From Bacteroidota bacterium (GTDB lineage: Bacteria; Bacteroidota; Ignavibacteria; UBA10030), in the NCBI GenBank assembly GCA_021813905.1, contig JAKAJH010000016.1, forward strand, positions 1 to 55,562: a stretch of 55,562 nucleotides of DNA, in the 5' to 3' direction. Both the position numbers and the translations under genes were made by a program. Positions within the stretch are counted from its first letter, which is position 1. Each line of letters opens with the position of its first letter. Under the pieces are notes generated by a model. That model saw only the letters and a program-made list of their open reading frames with translations, searched no databases and was not told where the DNA came from. Below are positions 1 through 8,895 of this stretch, piece after piece.

Positions 1-549
1 GCGGAACGTCTGGTCCGCCGTCACGGTGAGAAGCTCCCCGTCGTGATCCTCCGCCCTCCCGCCGTCTTCGGACCGAGAGATACAGACATCCTCGAGATGT
101 TCAAATGGGTCGGTCACGGATTCAAGCCGGTAATCGGTTCAGCCCGCAAAACATTGAGCCTCGTGTACGGACCCGACCTCGCGGAGGCCATTGTCACCGC
201 TGCGATGTCTCCCCGGACAGCCGGCGAGACGTACTTCGTGGCGGATCCGACCATCTTCACGCTTTCGTCCCTGCTCGACTTTCTGGGGACGTTCCAGGCC
301 CGCAAGCCGCTGACCGTGCACCTCCCCCGGAGCCTGGTTTATTCGATGGCCGGCATTACGCAGTTCGTGTCGGCATTCGGCCGCAAACCTGCCGTGCTGA
401 ACATCGAAAAGGCCCGCGATATCCTGCAGAAGCACTGGGTGTGCAATCCGGACAAGTTCGAAGCGCACACCGGCTTCCGGACGCGCACGACCGTGTTCAA
501 GGGTTTGCAGGAAACATTCGAATGGTATAAATCCGTCGGTTGGCTGTAA
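1..549 (+). CDS. NAD-dependent epimerase/dehydratase (SDR), 3' part
   Basis: C-terminal 182 residues of an extended short-chain dehydrogenase; the frame is open at base 1, so the Rossmann nucleotide-binding half and the catalytic YxxxK lie upstream of the window. Visible is the motif LRPPAVFGPRD, which in extended SDRs follows the catalytic helix and begins the substrate-binding lobe, then a typical 'VYGPDLAEAI' segment (the usual 'v.D.a.ai' region) and a C-terminal helical lobe. Family members act on nucleotide sugars, sterols or flavonoid-like substrates; the visible part does not say which. It runs toward the pit gene, with 44 bp between the two stop codons. A GTG at 43 is internal and is not the true start. 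Confidence 0.85.
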   Translation, partial: AERLVRRHGEKLPVVILRPPAVFGPRDTDILEMFKWVGHGFKPVIGSARKTLSLVYGPDLAEAIVTAAMSPRTAGETYFVADPTIFTLSSLLDFLGTFQARKPLTVHLPRSLVYSMAGITQFVSAFGRKPAVLNIEKARDILQKHWVCNPDKFEAHTGFRTRTTVFKGLQETFEWYKSVGWL

Positions 550-593
550 TCCTTCCACCACTTCCCCGCACCGATCACGAATGACGCCGCGCT

Positions 594-1580
594 CTAGACG
601 AACGCGGCAATGAGATGGTACGCAATCGCGGATACCACCGCCGCCAGTGGAATCGTGAGTATCCACGCTACCACGATCCGGCCGGCAAGGCCCCAGCGTA
701 CCGCGGACATTCGCTTCGTCGCTCCCACCCCCATGATCGCCCCCGTGATGGTATGGGTCGTGCTGATCGCAATGCCGCTGAACGCCGTCACAAGCAGCGT
801 GACTCCGCCCGCCGTCTCGGCGCAGAAACCGTCTGACGGCTTCAGCTTCGTCACCTTCTGTCCCATAGTTTTCACGATGCGCCAGCCGCCGAACAGCGTT
901 CCCATCGCGATCGCAAAGTGGGAACTCAAGATGACCCACCAAGGAACTTCAAAGTGCGTCAGAATTCCCGCTGTCACCAGAAGCGTCGTGATGATTCCCA
1001 TGGTCTTCTGCGCGTCGTTCGTTCCGTGCCCGAGGCTGTACAGCGCCGCGGACAACAACTGGAGCTTCCTGAAACTCTTGTTGATGCGCGAGGAGGAGCG
1101 ACGGTGGAAGATCCACATCAGGCTAACCTTCATGGCGAAACCAAGGACCATGCCCATCAGAGGAGCCAGCACGATGAAGAGCAGCGTATTCGTCCAGCCC
1201 GCATAGAGGATGGATCCGAAGCCCGCCTTGGCAACAGCCGCACCGGCATACCCACCCATCAGCGCGTGCGAAGAGCTGGCGGGAATGCCGAAGTACCAGG
1301 TCAGAAGATCCCAGAAGATCGCGCCAACCAATCCGGCAAGAATGACGTAGACGTCCACCGCCGCGAGATCGATAAGCCCCTTGCCAATCGTCTTGGCGAT
1401 GTGCACATCGAAGAGAAAAGCCGCCACCAGGTTGAAGAATGCGGCCCAGACCACGGCTTTGCGCGGCGTCAACACCCGCGTCGAGACCACGGTCGCGATC
1501 GAATTGGCGGCGTCGTGAAAGCCGTTCAGAAAATCAAAGACCAGCGCAACGACGATGATAAAGATGACGAGGAGAAGCAT
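594..1580 (-). CDS. pit: Inorganic phosphate transporter, Pit family
   Basis: A 328-residue, very hydrophobic protein with about ten predicted membrane helices, the usual size for the compact bacterial PiT type. Both inverted-repeat signatures are present: GFHDAANSIATVV near residue 21 and GHGTNDAQKTMGII near residue 200, which carry the Asp/Asn residues used for cation-coupled phosphate uptake. Expected role: low-affinity, proton- or metal-phosphate-coupled import across the inner membrane. It starts 16 bp after the stop of the DUF47 gene, and the two are almost certainly co-transcribed; this pair is a recurrent bacterial arrangement in which DUF47 is thought to regulate the transporter. Confidence 0.95.
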   Translation of the reverse strand: MLLLVIFIIVVALVFDFLNGFHDAANSIATVVSTRVLTPRKAVVWAAFFNLVAAFLFDVHIAKTIGKGLIDLAAVDVYVILAGLVGAIFWDLLTWYFGIPASSSHALMGGYAGAAVAKAGFGSILYAGWTNTLLFIVLAPLMGMVLGFAMKVSLMWIFHRRSSSRINKSFRKLQLLSAALYSLGHGTNDAQKTMGIITTLLVTAGILTHFEVPWWVILSSHFAIAMGTLFGGWRIVKTMGQKVTKLKPSDGFCAETAGGVTLLVTAFSGIAISTTHTITGAIMGVGATKRMSAVRWGLAGRIVVAWILTIPLAAVVSAIAYHLIAAFV

Positions 1581-1596
1581 TGCGGGGAACCCGGCT

Positions 1597-2244
1597 TCAG
1601 TTATGCTTGATCAGAATGGCTTCCAGCACGTTCGCGGCATCCTCACACTTGTCGGTCGCCGTCTCCAGTCCGACGAAGACCTCCTTCAGCTTGATAATAG
1701 TCACCGGATCCGTGTCCTGATCGAATATGCGCGCGACTCCCAGGCCGAACACCGTATCCGCGTCATTCTCGCACTCGTTGATCTGCTTGATCACTCGCAG
1801 CATTTCGTCGGAATCGCTGAGTTTGCGCAACTGGTGGATGCCGTGGGCAAGTTCCTGCACTGAACGTTCGAGGATGTCCACCAGCTTGTGGATCTCGGGA
1901 GGCATGACGCCGATCTTGTACAGGGAAATGCGCGAGGCACATCCATCCATGTGGTCGAGTACATCGTCCAGCGCCGAAGCCAGGAGATGAATATCCTCCC
2001 GATCGAACGGAGTGACGAAGGTGGCGTTGAGTTCCGAGAAGATCCGGTGCGCAACGGCATCCCCGAGGTGCTCGAGGTCTTTCACTTTCCGGACAAGCGG
2101 TTCACGCTTCTCACGATCCGCCTCTGCAACCAGCGTTTTCATCACGGCCGCCGTCTCGATCAGGTGGCGGGCCGATTCTTCAAGCATCACATAGAATTTG
2201 TCGTCTTTGGGCAGAAGACGATGGATGAGTTCATCGAATTTCAT
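1597..2244 (-). CDS. DUF47 / PhoU-like phosphate transport regulator
   Basis: 215 residues, all alpha, starting MKFDELIHRLLPKDDKFY, which is the usual beginning of the DUF47 (TIGR00153) family. The ATG at 2244 is chosen over upstream starts because AAGGAAA lies a few bases before it and homologues begin here. The family resembles PhoU: a three-helix bundle repeated twice with acidic metal-binding clusters (for example DREDIHLLASALDDVLDHMD near residue 80). It is thought to sit on the cytoplasmic face of Pit transporters. Position directly upstream of pit fits this. Confidence 0.92.
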   Translation of the reverse strand: MKFDELIHRLLPKDDKFYVMLEESARHLIETAAVMKTLVAEADREKREPLVRKVKDLEHLGDAVAHRIFSELNATFVTPFDREDIHLLASALDDVLDHMDGCASRISLYKIGVMPPEIHKLVDILERSVQELAHGIHQLRKLSDSDEMLRVIKQINECENDADTVFGLGVARIFDQDTDPVTIIKLKEVFVGLETATDKCEDAANVLEAILIKHN

Positions 2245-2311
2245 CGCGGATTTCCTTCGGTCTGCGGGGTCTCGAACACATGCAGCAGGACGATCCTTCG
2301 CCCGTCCCGCT

Positions 2312-4054
2312 TTACACACCGAGGCGCTTGCGAAGCGCCGCGTGCTCTGTCCACAATTCCTGCGGGAACCGGTCACCAAACGTGCGGAAGAATTCCGCCA
2401 TGCCGTCGGTCGCCACCCGCCAACCGCCGCGATCGATCGCGAAGAGCTGCTTCATCGCATCCGGCTGAAGAGTGAGTCCATGAGTGTCGATCGCATCGGG
2501 CGCGGGCATGGCTCCCAGCGGCGTGTCGACGGCTTTGCCGGTGCCATGGACCCGCTCGAGGATCCATTTGAAGACCCGGATATTCTCTCCATACCCAGGC
2601 CAAAGAAACATACCGGATAAATCCTTCAGAAACCAATTCACGCGAAAGATTTTCGGCGGCTTCTTCATTCGCGCACCCATCTCCAGCCAGTGTCGGAAGT
2701 AGTCGCCCATGTTGTAGCCGCAGAAGGGCAGCATCGCCATCGGATCACGGCGAACAACACCCACGGCTCCTGTCGCTGCGGCAGTTGTCTCCGCACCCAT
2801 CCCCGCACCGATCAATACGCCGTGCTGCCACGATCTCGCCTCAAACACCAGCGGAACGAGCGCCGAACGGCGGCTGCCAAACACGATCGCAGAGATGGGA
2901 ACCCCCTCCGGATCTTCCCAGTGCGGCGAGACGGACGGACATTGCCGTGCGCTGACGGTGAACCGGGAGTTCGGATGCGCCGCCGGACCGTTCGCCGGGT
3001 CCCATGGCCGTCCCCGCCAGTCGATCAGCCCTTCCGGAGCCGGTGTGCCGATGCCTTCCCACCACGGTTCGCCGTTCAGTGTCACTGCCACATTCGTGAA
3101 GATGCAGTTCCGGTGCACCGTCTTCATGGCGACCGGATTGGTCGAGAGGCTCGTTCCCGGCGCAACGCCGAAGAAGCCTGCTTCCGGATTGATCGCGCGA
3201 AGCTGGCCCTCCTGATCAATGTGAAGCCAGGCGATATCATCTCCCACGGTCCGGACGCGATACCCTTCATCCGCCAGCGTGGACACGAGCATGGCAAGGT
3301 TGGTTTTACCGGATGCCGAGGGAAACGCCGCCGCAACGTACGTGGTACGTCCCTCCGGGTCTTCGATGCCGATGATGAGCATGTGCTCCGCCATCCAGCC
3401 CTCATCTCGCGCCATGTGGCTGGCAATGCGGAGAGCAAAACACTTCTTGCCCAGAAGCGCGTTGCCGCCGTACCCCGAGCCAACGCTCCAAATAAGTCGT
3501 TCCTCGGGAAAGTGCACGATGAACCGCCGATCCGGGGAGAGATCGCCCAGAGAATGCAGCCCGGGCACAACATCTCCCGTTTCTTCGATCCGGTCCATAG
3601 CGGGCCTGCCGACGCGCGTCATCAGATGCATATTTGCCGCGACGTATGGACTGTCCGTGATCTCGATTCCCGCTTTGCTGTGTGGCGAACCGACCGGTCC
3701 CATCAGGTACGGGATCACGTACATGGTCCGTCCTTTCATCGATCCATCGAAGAGGGGACGGAGTCTTGCTTTTGCCTCCGCGGGAGCCATCCAGTTGTTG
3801 TTGGGACCGGCATCCTCCTCGTGCTGCGTACAGACGTAGGTCAGGTGTTCCGTCCGCGCCACGTCATTCGGGTCACTGCGGTGCAGGAAGCTGTTCGGAT
3901 GAAGTGCGTGATTCAGGCGAATCAGTGCGCCACTCCGGACCATCGTCTCCAGGAGCATTGCATACTCGATCTCCGATCCGTCGCACCAGTGCACGCTGCT
4001 CGGGAGTGTGAGCTGTATGCACTCCTCCACCCACCGCTTCCAGTCAATCGCCAT
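2312..4054 (-). CDS. pckG: Phosphoenolpyruvate carboxykinase (GTP)
   Basis: 580 residues, within the usual range for GTP-dependent PEPCK. It interconverts oxaloacetate + GTP and PEP + GDP + CO2 in the cytoplasm at the gluconeogenesis/TCA junction. Visible landmarks are the PEP/OAA-binding region near [20 protein letters not shown] (about 118), the Lys-containing [13 protein letters not shown] (about 197), the P-loop [11 protein letters not shown] (242-252), the metal-binding pair in GDDIAW (272-273) and FRVNWFLKD in the C-terminal part. Oddity: the hyper-reactive cysteine that normally precedes the Gly-Lys of the P-loop (AFPSACGKT) is Ser248. The start has GGAGAG seven bases upstream. purE follows upstream on the same strand, 57 bp away. 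Confidence 0.96.
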   Translation of the reverse strand: MAIDWKRWVEECIQLTLPSSVHWCDGSEIEYAMLLETMVRSGALIRLNHALHPNSFLHRSDPNDVARTEHLTYVCTQHEEDAGPNNNWMAPAEAKARLRPLFDGSMKGRTMYVIPYLMGPVGSPHSKAGIEITDSPYVAANMHLMTRVGRPAMDRIEETGDVVPGLHSLGDLSPDRRFIVHFPEERLIWSVGSGYGGNALLGKKCFALRIASHMARDEGWMAEHMLIIGIEDPEGRTTYVAAAFPSASGKTNLAMLVSTLADEGYRVRTVGDDIAWLHIDQEGQLRAINPEAGFFGVAPGTSLSTNPVAMKTVHRNCIFTNVAVTLNGEPWWEGIGTPAPEGLIDWRGRPWDPANGPAAHPNSRFTVSARQCPSVSPHWEDPEGVPISAIVFGSRRSALVPLVFEARSWQHGVLIGAGMGAETTAAATGAVGVVRRDPMAMLPFCGYNMGDYFRHWLEMGARMKKPPKIFRVNWFLKDLSGMFLWPGYGENIRVFKWILERVHGTGKAVDTPLGAMPAPDAIDTHGLTLQPDAMKQLFAIDRGGWRVATDGMAEFFRTFGDRFPQELWTEHAALRKRLGV

Positions 4055-4111
4055 TCCCGTTCTCTCCGTTCCCTTCCGCTCCGTGGAGACTTTCCTTCCG
4101 CGCCGAACTCG

Positions 4112-4642
4112 CTACTCCCCTTTCCCGTGCCGGGCCAATTTGTGGTTCGACTCCAGGACCATCGTCTCGAGCTTCTTTCGGTACGCTTTCAGTCCCGCCC
4201 GGATGTCCGGACGGCTCTGCGCCAGAATGCTCAGCGCCAACAGACCGGCGTTTGCAGCACCGTCGATGGCCACGGTGGCGACCGGGATTCCCGGCGGCAT
4301 CTGCACCATGGCGAGCAGCGAGTCCAGGCCGTTCAACGACTTCGACCTCACCGGAACGCCGATGACGGGAAGTACCGTCATGCTCGCGACGACGCCCGCG
4401 AGATGTGCGGCTCCCCCCGCCGCCGCGATCAGCACTTCGATTCCCCGGTTCTCCGCCGATGCGGCGTAGTCCGCTGTCTGCGACGGTGTTCGATGAGCCG
4501 AGAGAACCCTGACCTCGCAGGGGATATGAAACTCCTCCAGGATCTGTCGGGCAGGTTCCATGATCTCCGCGTCCGAGATACTTCCCATCAGGATGCCGAC
4601 CAGCGGGCCGACAGCCGGACGTGAAACGGTTCGTTTTGCCAT
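4112..4642 (-). CDS. purE: N5-carboxyaminoimidazole ribonucleotide mutase
   Basis: 176 residues, typical for class I PurE. It moves the carboxylate of N5-CAIR to C4 to give CAIR in purine synthesis. Motifs in order: [14 protein letters not shown] (phosphate-binding SxSD, about 13-26), VLSAHRTP (about 44, catalytic His), [14 protein letters not shown] (about 73) and the segment [21 protein letters not shown] (about 121-141). The usual sequence is MPGGVPVATVAI; here Gly-Gly is Pro-Gly. No purK is adjacent in the window. It is followed on the same strand by pckG and preceded by sua5, 30 bp away, so it may lie in a mixed housekeeping operon. Confidence 0.94.
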   Translation of the reverse strand: MAKRTVSRPAVGPLVGILMGSISDAEIMEPARQILEEFHIPCEVRVLSAHRTPSQTADYAASAENRGIEVLIAAAGGAAHLAGVVASMTVLPVIGVPVRSKSLNGLDSLLAMVQMPPGIPVATVAIDGAANAGLLALSILAQSRPDIRAGLKAYRKKLETMVLESNHKLARHGKGE

Positions 4643-4672
4643 GATCTGTGACTCCGATTCAGGTTGAATGAT

Positions 4673-5671
4673 CTACTCCGTTCGCTCTTCCGCTGCACGG
4701 CGCAGACGATCCATGATGGTCGCGCCAATTCCTGTTTCCTCCACCGCCTCGACAATGATAGTATCGACGCCGGCAGCGTCAAACTCCCGTAACGCCTGAA
4801 AGAGCTGCCGTGCGAGATCTTCAGAACCGGTTACCGCCGTCGTCCGGACAGATCCGCGAAGCGACTTCAGCGCCGGTGAGTGCACCAGCAGTCCGATTGT
4901 TTGGCGCCGATCCGCGCATTCCTTGAGGACGGCAGCAAAGCGCTCAGGATCCTCTGGCGGCGTCAGGACGACCCGAGCGCGCGGAGCATAATGCCGGTGC
5001 CGGGTACCGGGGGAACGGCTCATGCCGTTCGAGTCCGGACGCTGCAGGGGTCCGATCGCCTGCTCCAGCGCCTCGCGCGTCAGTGCTCCTTTCCGGAGGA
5101 TGGCTGGCGGCGCGACGGTGCAGTCCACCACGGTCGACTCCAGGCCGATTACCGTGGGACCGCCGTCGATCACAAAATCGATCCGACCGGCCAAATCGTG
5201 CACAACATGCTCTGCCCGCGTCGGGCTCGGCCGACCGGACGTGTTGGCACTGGGACCGACGATCCCGCCGTCGAACGCTTCCAGCAGCGCGAGCGTCACC
5301 GGATGCCGCGGTACCCGGATGGCCACCGTGTCAAGCCCGGCCGTCACGAGGTCCGGCACAAGATCGTTGCGTTCCACGACGACCGTGAGCGGACCGGGCC
5401 AGAATTTTTCCATCAGCGTTCGCGCCGACTCAGGGAGGTCTGCGGCAAAACGACGCGCTTGTTTCGCCGAGGCAACGTGCACGATCAACGGATTGTCGGC
5501 CGGCCGTCCTTTCGCCTCAAAGACCCTCTCCACCGCTTCGGGATTCAGCGCGTCCGCTCCGAGTCCATACACGGTCTCGGTCGGAAACGCGACCAATCCA
5601 CCGCGCCGCAGGATTGTGACGGCGTCCGCAACTGTGGTCTCATCGGATGCCCGTCGAACTTGTGTCAGCAT
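4673..5671 (-). CDS. sua5: L-threonylcarbamoyladenylate synthase (Sua5 type)
   Basis: 332 residues with both domains of the Sua5 form: an N-terminal YrdC-like domain (about 1-195) and a C-terminal Rossmann-like domain (about 215-332) joined by a linker. It condenses threonine, bicarbonate and ATP to threonylcarbamoyl-AMP for the t6A37 modification of ANN-decoding tRNAs. Motifs are GGLVAFPTETVYGLGADA, KGRPADNPL, VAIRVPRHP and GPSANTSGRPSPT, followed by RSPGTRHRHYAP at the start of the linker. ATG 5671 is chosen because homologues start about ten residues before the first strand; an upstream in-frame start would only add a low-complexity tail overlapping the next gene. Confidence 0.95.
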   Translation of the reverse strand: MLTQVRRASDETTVADAVTILRRGGLVAFPTETVYGLGADALNPEAVERVFEAKGRPADNPLIVHVASAKQARRFAADLPESARTLMEKFWPGPLTVVVERNDLVPDLVTAGLDTVAIRVPRHPVTLALLEAFDGGIVGPSANTSGRPSPTRAEHVVHDLAGRIDFVIDGGPTVIGLESTVVDCTVAPPAILRKGALTREALEQAIGPLQRPDSNGMSRSPGTRHRHYAPRARVVLTPPEDPERFAAVLKECADRRQTIGLLVHSPALKSLRGSVRTTAVTGSEDLARQLFQALREFDAAGVDTIIVEAVEETGIGATIMDRLRRAAEERTE

Positions 5672-5705
5672 GGTGCCCTGCGCCCTCGGTGGCCGATCAT
5701 CGATC

Positions 5706-6365
5706 TCAGAGTCCTTTGCGACGGAGCCATTCATCGACCAGGCGGGACCAGATCGCATATGCCGGAGCCGTCAGATGCACGCCGTCCGAAGTGAATTCGT
5801 CACGGAGCACACCGTTCACGCTCAGCCTCGAATCCAGGTCCAGATAGTCTACGCCGGCGTCGGCTGCCAGCGCTCTGAGTCGTGCATCCAATTGGGTGAT
5901 CTCCGGATTCTTCTCCTCACTTCGCCTCCACTTCGGCGACACGTGCAGCGTCGACTGGATCACCGGCACGATTCCGGCCTGACGGAGTGTATCGAGAATC
6001 CGGCGGTAGTTCCGGACGACGACCTCCACCGGAATGTCGGCGAAGAGGTCGTTCACGCCGCCCATCACGAAGCAGACTTTGGGATGGAGACGCGTGACGT
6101 CACCGATGCGGGCCAGATATCCCTCCGTGTTGTCTCCCACGATCCCGCGGTTGATCACGCCGGGGCGATCAAGGAGTTCGTTCCAATTGGCGCCGAAGGT
6201 GATCGAATTGCCGAGCATGACCACATCCGCGTGCGTTGTCCGGTATATCCCGTACAACGCCCGTTGGGACTGATAGAAATGATTCGTCAGATACAGGGAG
6301 TCACGTTGCGCATGTGCCGGCGCGCCTACGAATACGAGGAATAACACCAATACGGGCCATTTCAT
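5706..6365 (-). CDS. SGNH/GDSL-family hydrolase, secreted
   Basis: 219 residues beginning with a signal peptide (MKWPVLVLFLVFVGAPAHAQ, cleavage about residue 20), so periplasmic or exported. Catalytic blocks of SGNH hydrolases are present: VMLGNSITFG (block I, nucleophile Ser in GNS), NRGIVGDNT (block II Gly), MGGVNDLF (block III Asn) and DGVHLTAPAY (block V Asp and His). Members hydrolyse esters, including acetyl groups on sugars or lipids; the substrate cannot be read here. The gene has its own promoter-like sequence just upstream and is followed by sua5 after 34 bp. Confidence 0.9.
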   Translation of the reverse strand: MKWPVLVLFLVFVGAPAHAQRDSLYLTNHFYQSQRALYGIYRTTHADVVMLGNSITFGANWNELLDRPGVINRGIVGDNTEGYLARIGDVTRLHPKVCFVMGGVNDLFADIPVEVVVRNYRRILDTLRQAGIVPVIQSTLHVSPKWRRSEEKNPEITQLDARLRALAADAGVDYLDLDSRLSVNGVLRDEFTSDGVHLTAPAYAIWSRLVDEWLRRKGL

Positions 6366-6408
6366 TCCGCGACCATCCAGTGCTGAGGGAGCACGTCAAT
6401 TTTTCGCC

Positions 6409-6437
6409 AACATACCAAAGGAACCATGGAAAAGCAA
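6409..6437 (-). promoter_or_regulatory. Sigma70-like promoter for the SGNH hydrolase gene
   Basis: On the minus strand TTGCTT, a 17-bp spacer and TATGTT. The expected transcription start is near 6402, about 37 bases before the hydrolase ATG. It lies just beyond the stop of the DUF5686 gene. The -35 box matches the consensus in four of six positions, so support is moderate. Confidence 0.45.
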
Positions 6438-6463
6438 GGCGAGCGGCCCGGGCACTACACCGG

Positions 6464-8785
6464 TCAGAGGATCGTCGCGGTTCCCAGCGTCACATCGAGC
6501 GAAGCCGGAGGCGTGAAGCGCCGGGAGACGTCGACACGGAAGAACCCGAGGATGCGGCTGATGCCCAATCCACATTCCGAGTACCACCCTTCCGTCACGC
6601 GCGGCGGATCATGCAGTGCATGGGTCCACCAGGTACGTCCGGTGTTGAAGAATGCAACGACCTCGATCGCACTTCGGGACAGCGCGGTCAGACCCAGCAA
6701 CGTGAACGGGACCGAACGGAAGTTGTGCTCCGCATGAAACGCGATGTACGCATCGCCCGCGAATTCCTTCGGCTGCAGCCCGTGGAATACTCCCGCGGGA
6801 GCGAATCCGTCCAGTTGAGCCGCGAGCGCGTAAGCTCCTTGACGCGGCAGATGCCCCCATCCCCTTCCGGCACGGACGAGCACCGCGAACTGCGGAGCAA
6901 GAAAGTTCCGCGTGAAGAAGGTCGCCACATGCCAGTCCCCCGCCAGACGAAGCGTGCGATACGTGAAGTCCCCGCCCAGGATCCCGGCGTCAGCAACTTC
7001 CCAGTCCAGCGTCAGCGCGTTCACCGCGACAAGACCAAGCGGCAACCGAGGCTCTCCGAGCCGCACCGAACCGTCGACACTGTACTGGCAGCCCTCGTCC
7101 GCCGGCGGGTTCGGACGATACCGGGAACTGCGATAGAAGAGGCTGAAGTCTGTCTGCTGCTTCGCGCTTCGCTCCTGACGTACCGTGGCACCGAGGCGTA
7201 CCACGAGCCGACGTGATGATTGCCACTCCAGCGCCGTTGTGAATGCATCGAGATAGTAATAGTCGTCATAGTCATTCTTTGTTGTGAGCGCTGCGATTGA
7301 ATTTGCGAACGCGCCGTATTCGGCCTCGTCCGGAGTCCGACCGAGCCCCCGGCGTACTTCGGCGGTCAGCGACCACGACCGATCCGAGGACAACCCCACG
7401 TCCGCTGTGGCGCGTCCATTCCAGCGTCGATCCGCCATTCCGTAGCCGATGCCGGCTCCCACCTTCCACCGTCCGCCGCTCACCTCCCACGTCCCATCGA
7501 CGCCGGCATACAATCCTTCCACCCGATCGAATCGCACGTCAAGAAATCGAAGAGACGATTCCGACAGATCACTGAATGCAGCGAGCGGTCCCGAAGGCTT
7601 CAATTGCTTCTCCAGTGTCTGTGTCGAGTCGAGCCGCTGATACGCTTCCCGTTCTTCCTTCGTCAAAGGCAAAACAGCATTCTTTGCCCAGAACGTGGAA
7701 TCGATCGTGTCCGCCCCTTTCATCACCAACCGTCGCGGCTGCCGTTCGATGGAATCGGGGATCGCCGGATTGATCTCGTAATCATAGATCGACGAGGTGG
7801 ACTGCAGACGCAATGCGGGAAGAGACATCCCCGGTATGCCGATCGTGAACCGCCCGGCGACTTCAATATCAACGGGAAGCCAGAAGTCAGCGCCGAACCG
7901 GCGGAACTGCTGTGCATAACGGAGATCGATGGATGATACGAAGGGCAGCACGAAGGCTTCATTCGGACGGACCTGCACGCCGACCAGCGCGAAGTCTCCG
8001 TCAAGAATGCTGATGTTCCCGTCGAACAGCGGAATGAAGCGCGAATTCGGGTGCAGGCCGATCACGAACACCTGCCGTCCGTCGATCAGCTTCGTCTGCT
8101 CCAGCTGAAAGTCATAATCCGCAAATGCGTCGGGTGAAGTCGGACCGACGAAGGAGAATCCCGCGAAGCGGATATCATCATCGTAGAAATTCAGGATGGT
8201 GCCGACCGACGCGACGTTGCCGCTCACGGGAATATTCTCCGTCTGCCGCCGCTGCCGGATGACCTCGCGCAGTGTGTCCCCCCACTGCCAGTACCCGATC
8301 GAATATGATTCGGTGATCGAGGCGATGGCGGTGTCGCGCCACAGGACCTGGCGCGTGAAAGCGTCAAACCGGTATGACGTCAGCCGTGCCTGCCAGGCTT
8401 CCTTGCCGGCGATGACCCTGCGCATGATCGCAATGGCCGGATCCTCACCCGTGACAACGACTTCGGGAAGCTCGACTGCCGCCGGGACGAGATGGACGTC
8501 GATCGTCGTATCCCGGTTCAGTTCAACCGCGAGTGTGTCCGATCGGTAGCCGATGTAGGAGAAGAGTAAACGGGGGTGTCCCGGCTCCAGCGAGATCTGA
8601 TAGTCCCCGTTGCCGTTCGCGATGGTCCCCCGGGAGGTTCCGATGATACGAACGGTCGTCGCGGACAGCGAGATCCCGTTTGACGCATCACTTACGTGAC
8701 CTGCAATGCGCCACGATTGCGCGGAGGCGGGTGCCCAGAACGTCACAATCAGTGCCGCGGCGAGCAGCGTCCCGCAGACGGACAT
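6464..8785 (-). CDS. DUF5686 family outer-membrane protein with carboxypeptidase-like domain
   Basis: 773 residues. A signal peptide (MSVCGTLLAAALIVTFWAPA, cleaved about residue 22-23) is followed by a carboxypeptidase-regulatory-like beta-sandwich (about 25-105: WRIAGHVSDASNGISLSATTV ending in FSYIGYRSDTLAVEL), then the DUF5686 region beginning AIAIMRRVIAGKE and a long beta-rich part ending in an aromatic/hydrophobic tail, consistent with an outer-membrane barrel. The family is widespread in Bacteroidota and of unknown function. ATG 8785 is chosen because GGAGG precedes it by six bases and the signal peptide begins there; the longer frame upstream overlaps the Fe-S gene. Co-directional with the Fe-S oxidoreductase, 110 bp downstream of its stop. 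Confidence 0.88.
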   Translation of the reverse strand: MSVCGTLLAAALIVTFWAPASAQSWRIAGHVSDASNGISLSATTVRIIGTSRGTIANGNGDYQISLEPGHPRLLFSYIGYRSDTLAVELNRDTTIDVHLVPAAVELPEVVVTGEDPAIAIMRRVIAGKEAWQARLTSYRFDAFTRQVLWRDTAIASITESYSIGYWQWGDTLREVIRQRRQTENIPVSGNVASVGTILNFYDDDIRFAGFSFVGPTSPDAFADYDFQLEQTKLIDGRQVFVIGLHPNSRFIPLFDGNISILDGDFALVGVQVRPNEAFVLPFVSSIDLRYAQQFRRFGADFWLPVDIEVAGRFTIGIPGMSLPALRLQSTSSIYDYEINPAIPDSIERQPRRLVMKGADTIDSTFWAKNAVLPLTKEEREAYQRLDSTQTLEKQLKPSGPLAAFSDLSESSLRFLDVRFDRVEGLYAGVDGTWEVSGGRWKVGAGIGYGMADRRWNGRATADVGLSSDRSWSLTAEVRRGLGRTPDEAEYGAFANSIAALTTKNDYDDYYYLDAFTTALEWQSSRRLVVRLGATVRQERSAKQQTDFSLFYRSSRYRPNPPADEGCQYSVDGSVRLGEPRLPLGLVAVNALTLDWEVADAGILGGDFTYRTLRLAGDWHVATFFTRNFLAPQFAVLVRAGRGWGHLPRQGAYALAAQLDGFAPAGVFHGLQPKEFAGDAYIAFHAEHNFRSVPFTLLGLTALSRSAIEVVAFFNTGRTWWTHALHDPPRVTEGWYSECGLGISRILGFFRVDVSRRFTPPASLDVTLGTATIL

Positions 8786-8895
8786 GCGCGCCTCCAGTGA
8801 TCCGGGGACAGTGTGGGGAGAGATCTGCCGCGGGAGCGGCTGCCTTTGCCGGAATGCTCGTGCCTGCCGCAGAAGCCGCAACACCGTGCCGATCC

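Noticed and set aside
2690-4624. Long open frame on the plus strand (about 644 codons) opposite pckG and purE
   Set aside because: It lies antisense to two clear genes and spans both. Its translation is rich in Arg, His and Pro, the mark of a GC-rich mirror frame, and it has no recognisable domain.
6377-6391. GTGCT/AGCAC hairpin followed by a T-run on the plus strand
   Set aside because: No plus-strand gene ends near it, so it is probably chance within the promoter region of the SGNH hydrolase gene.
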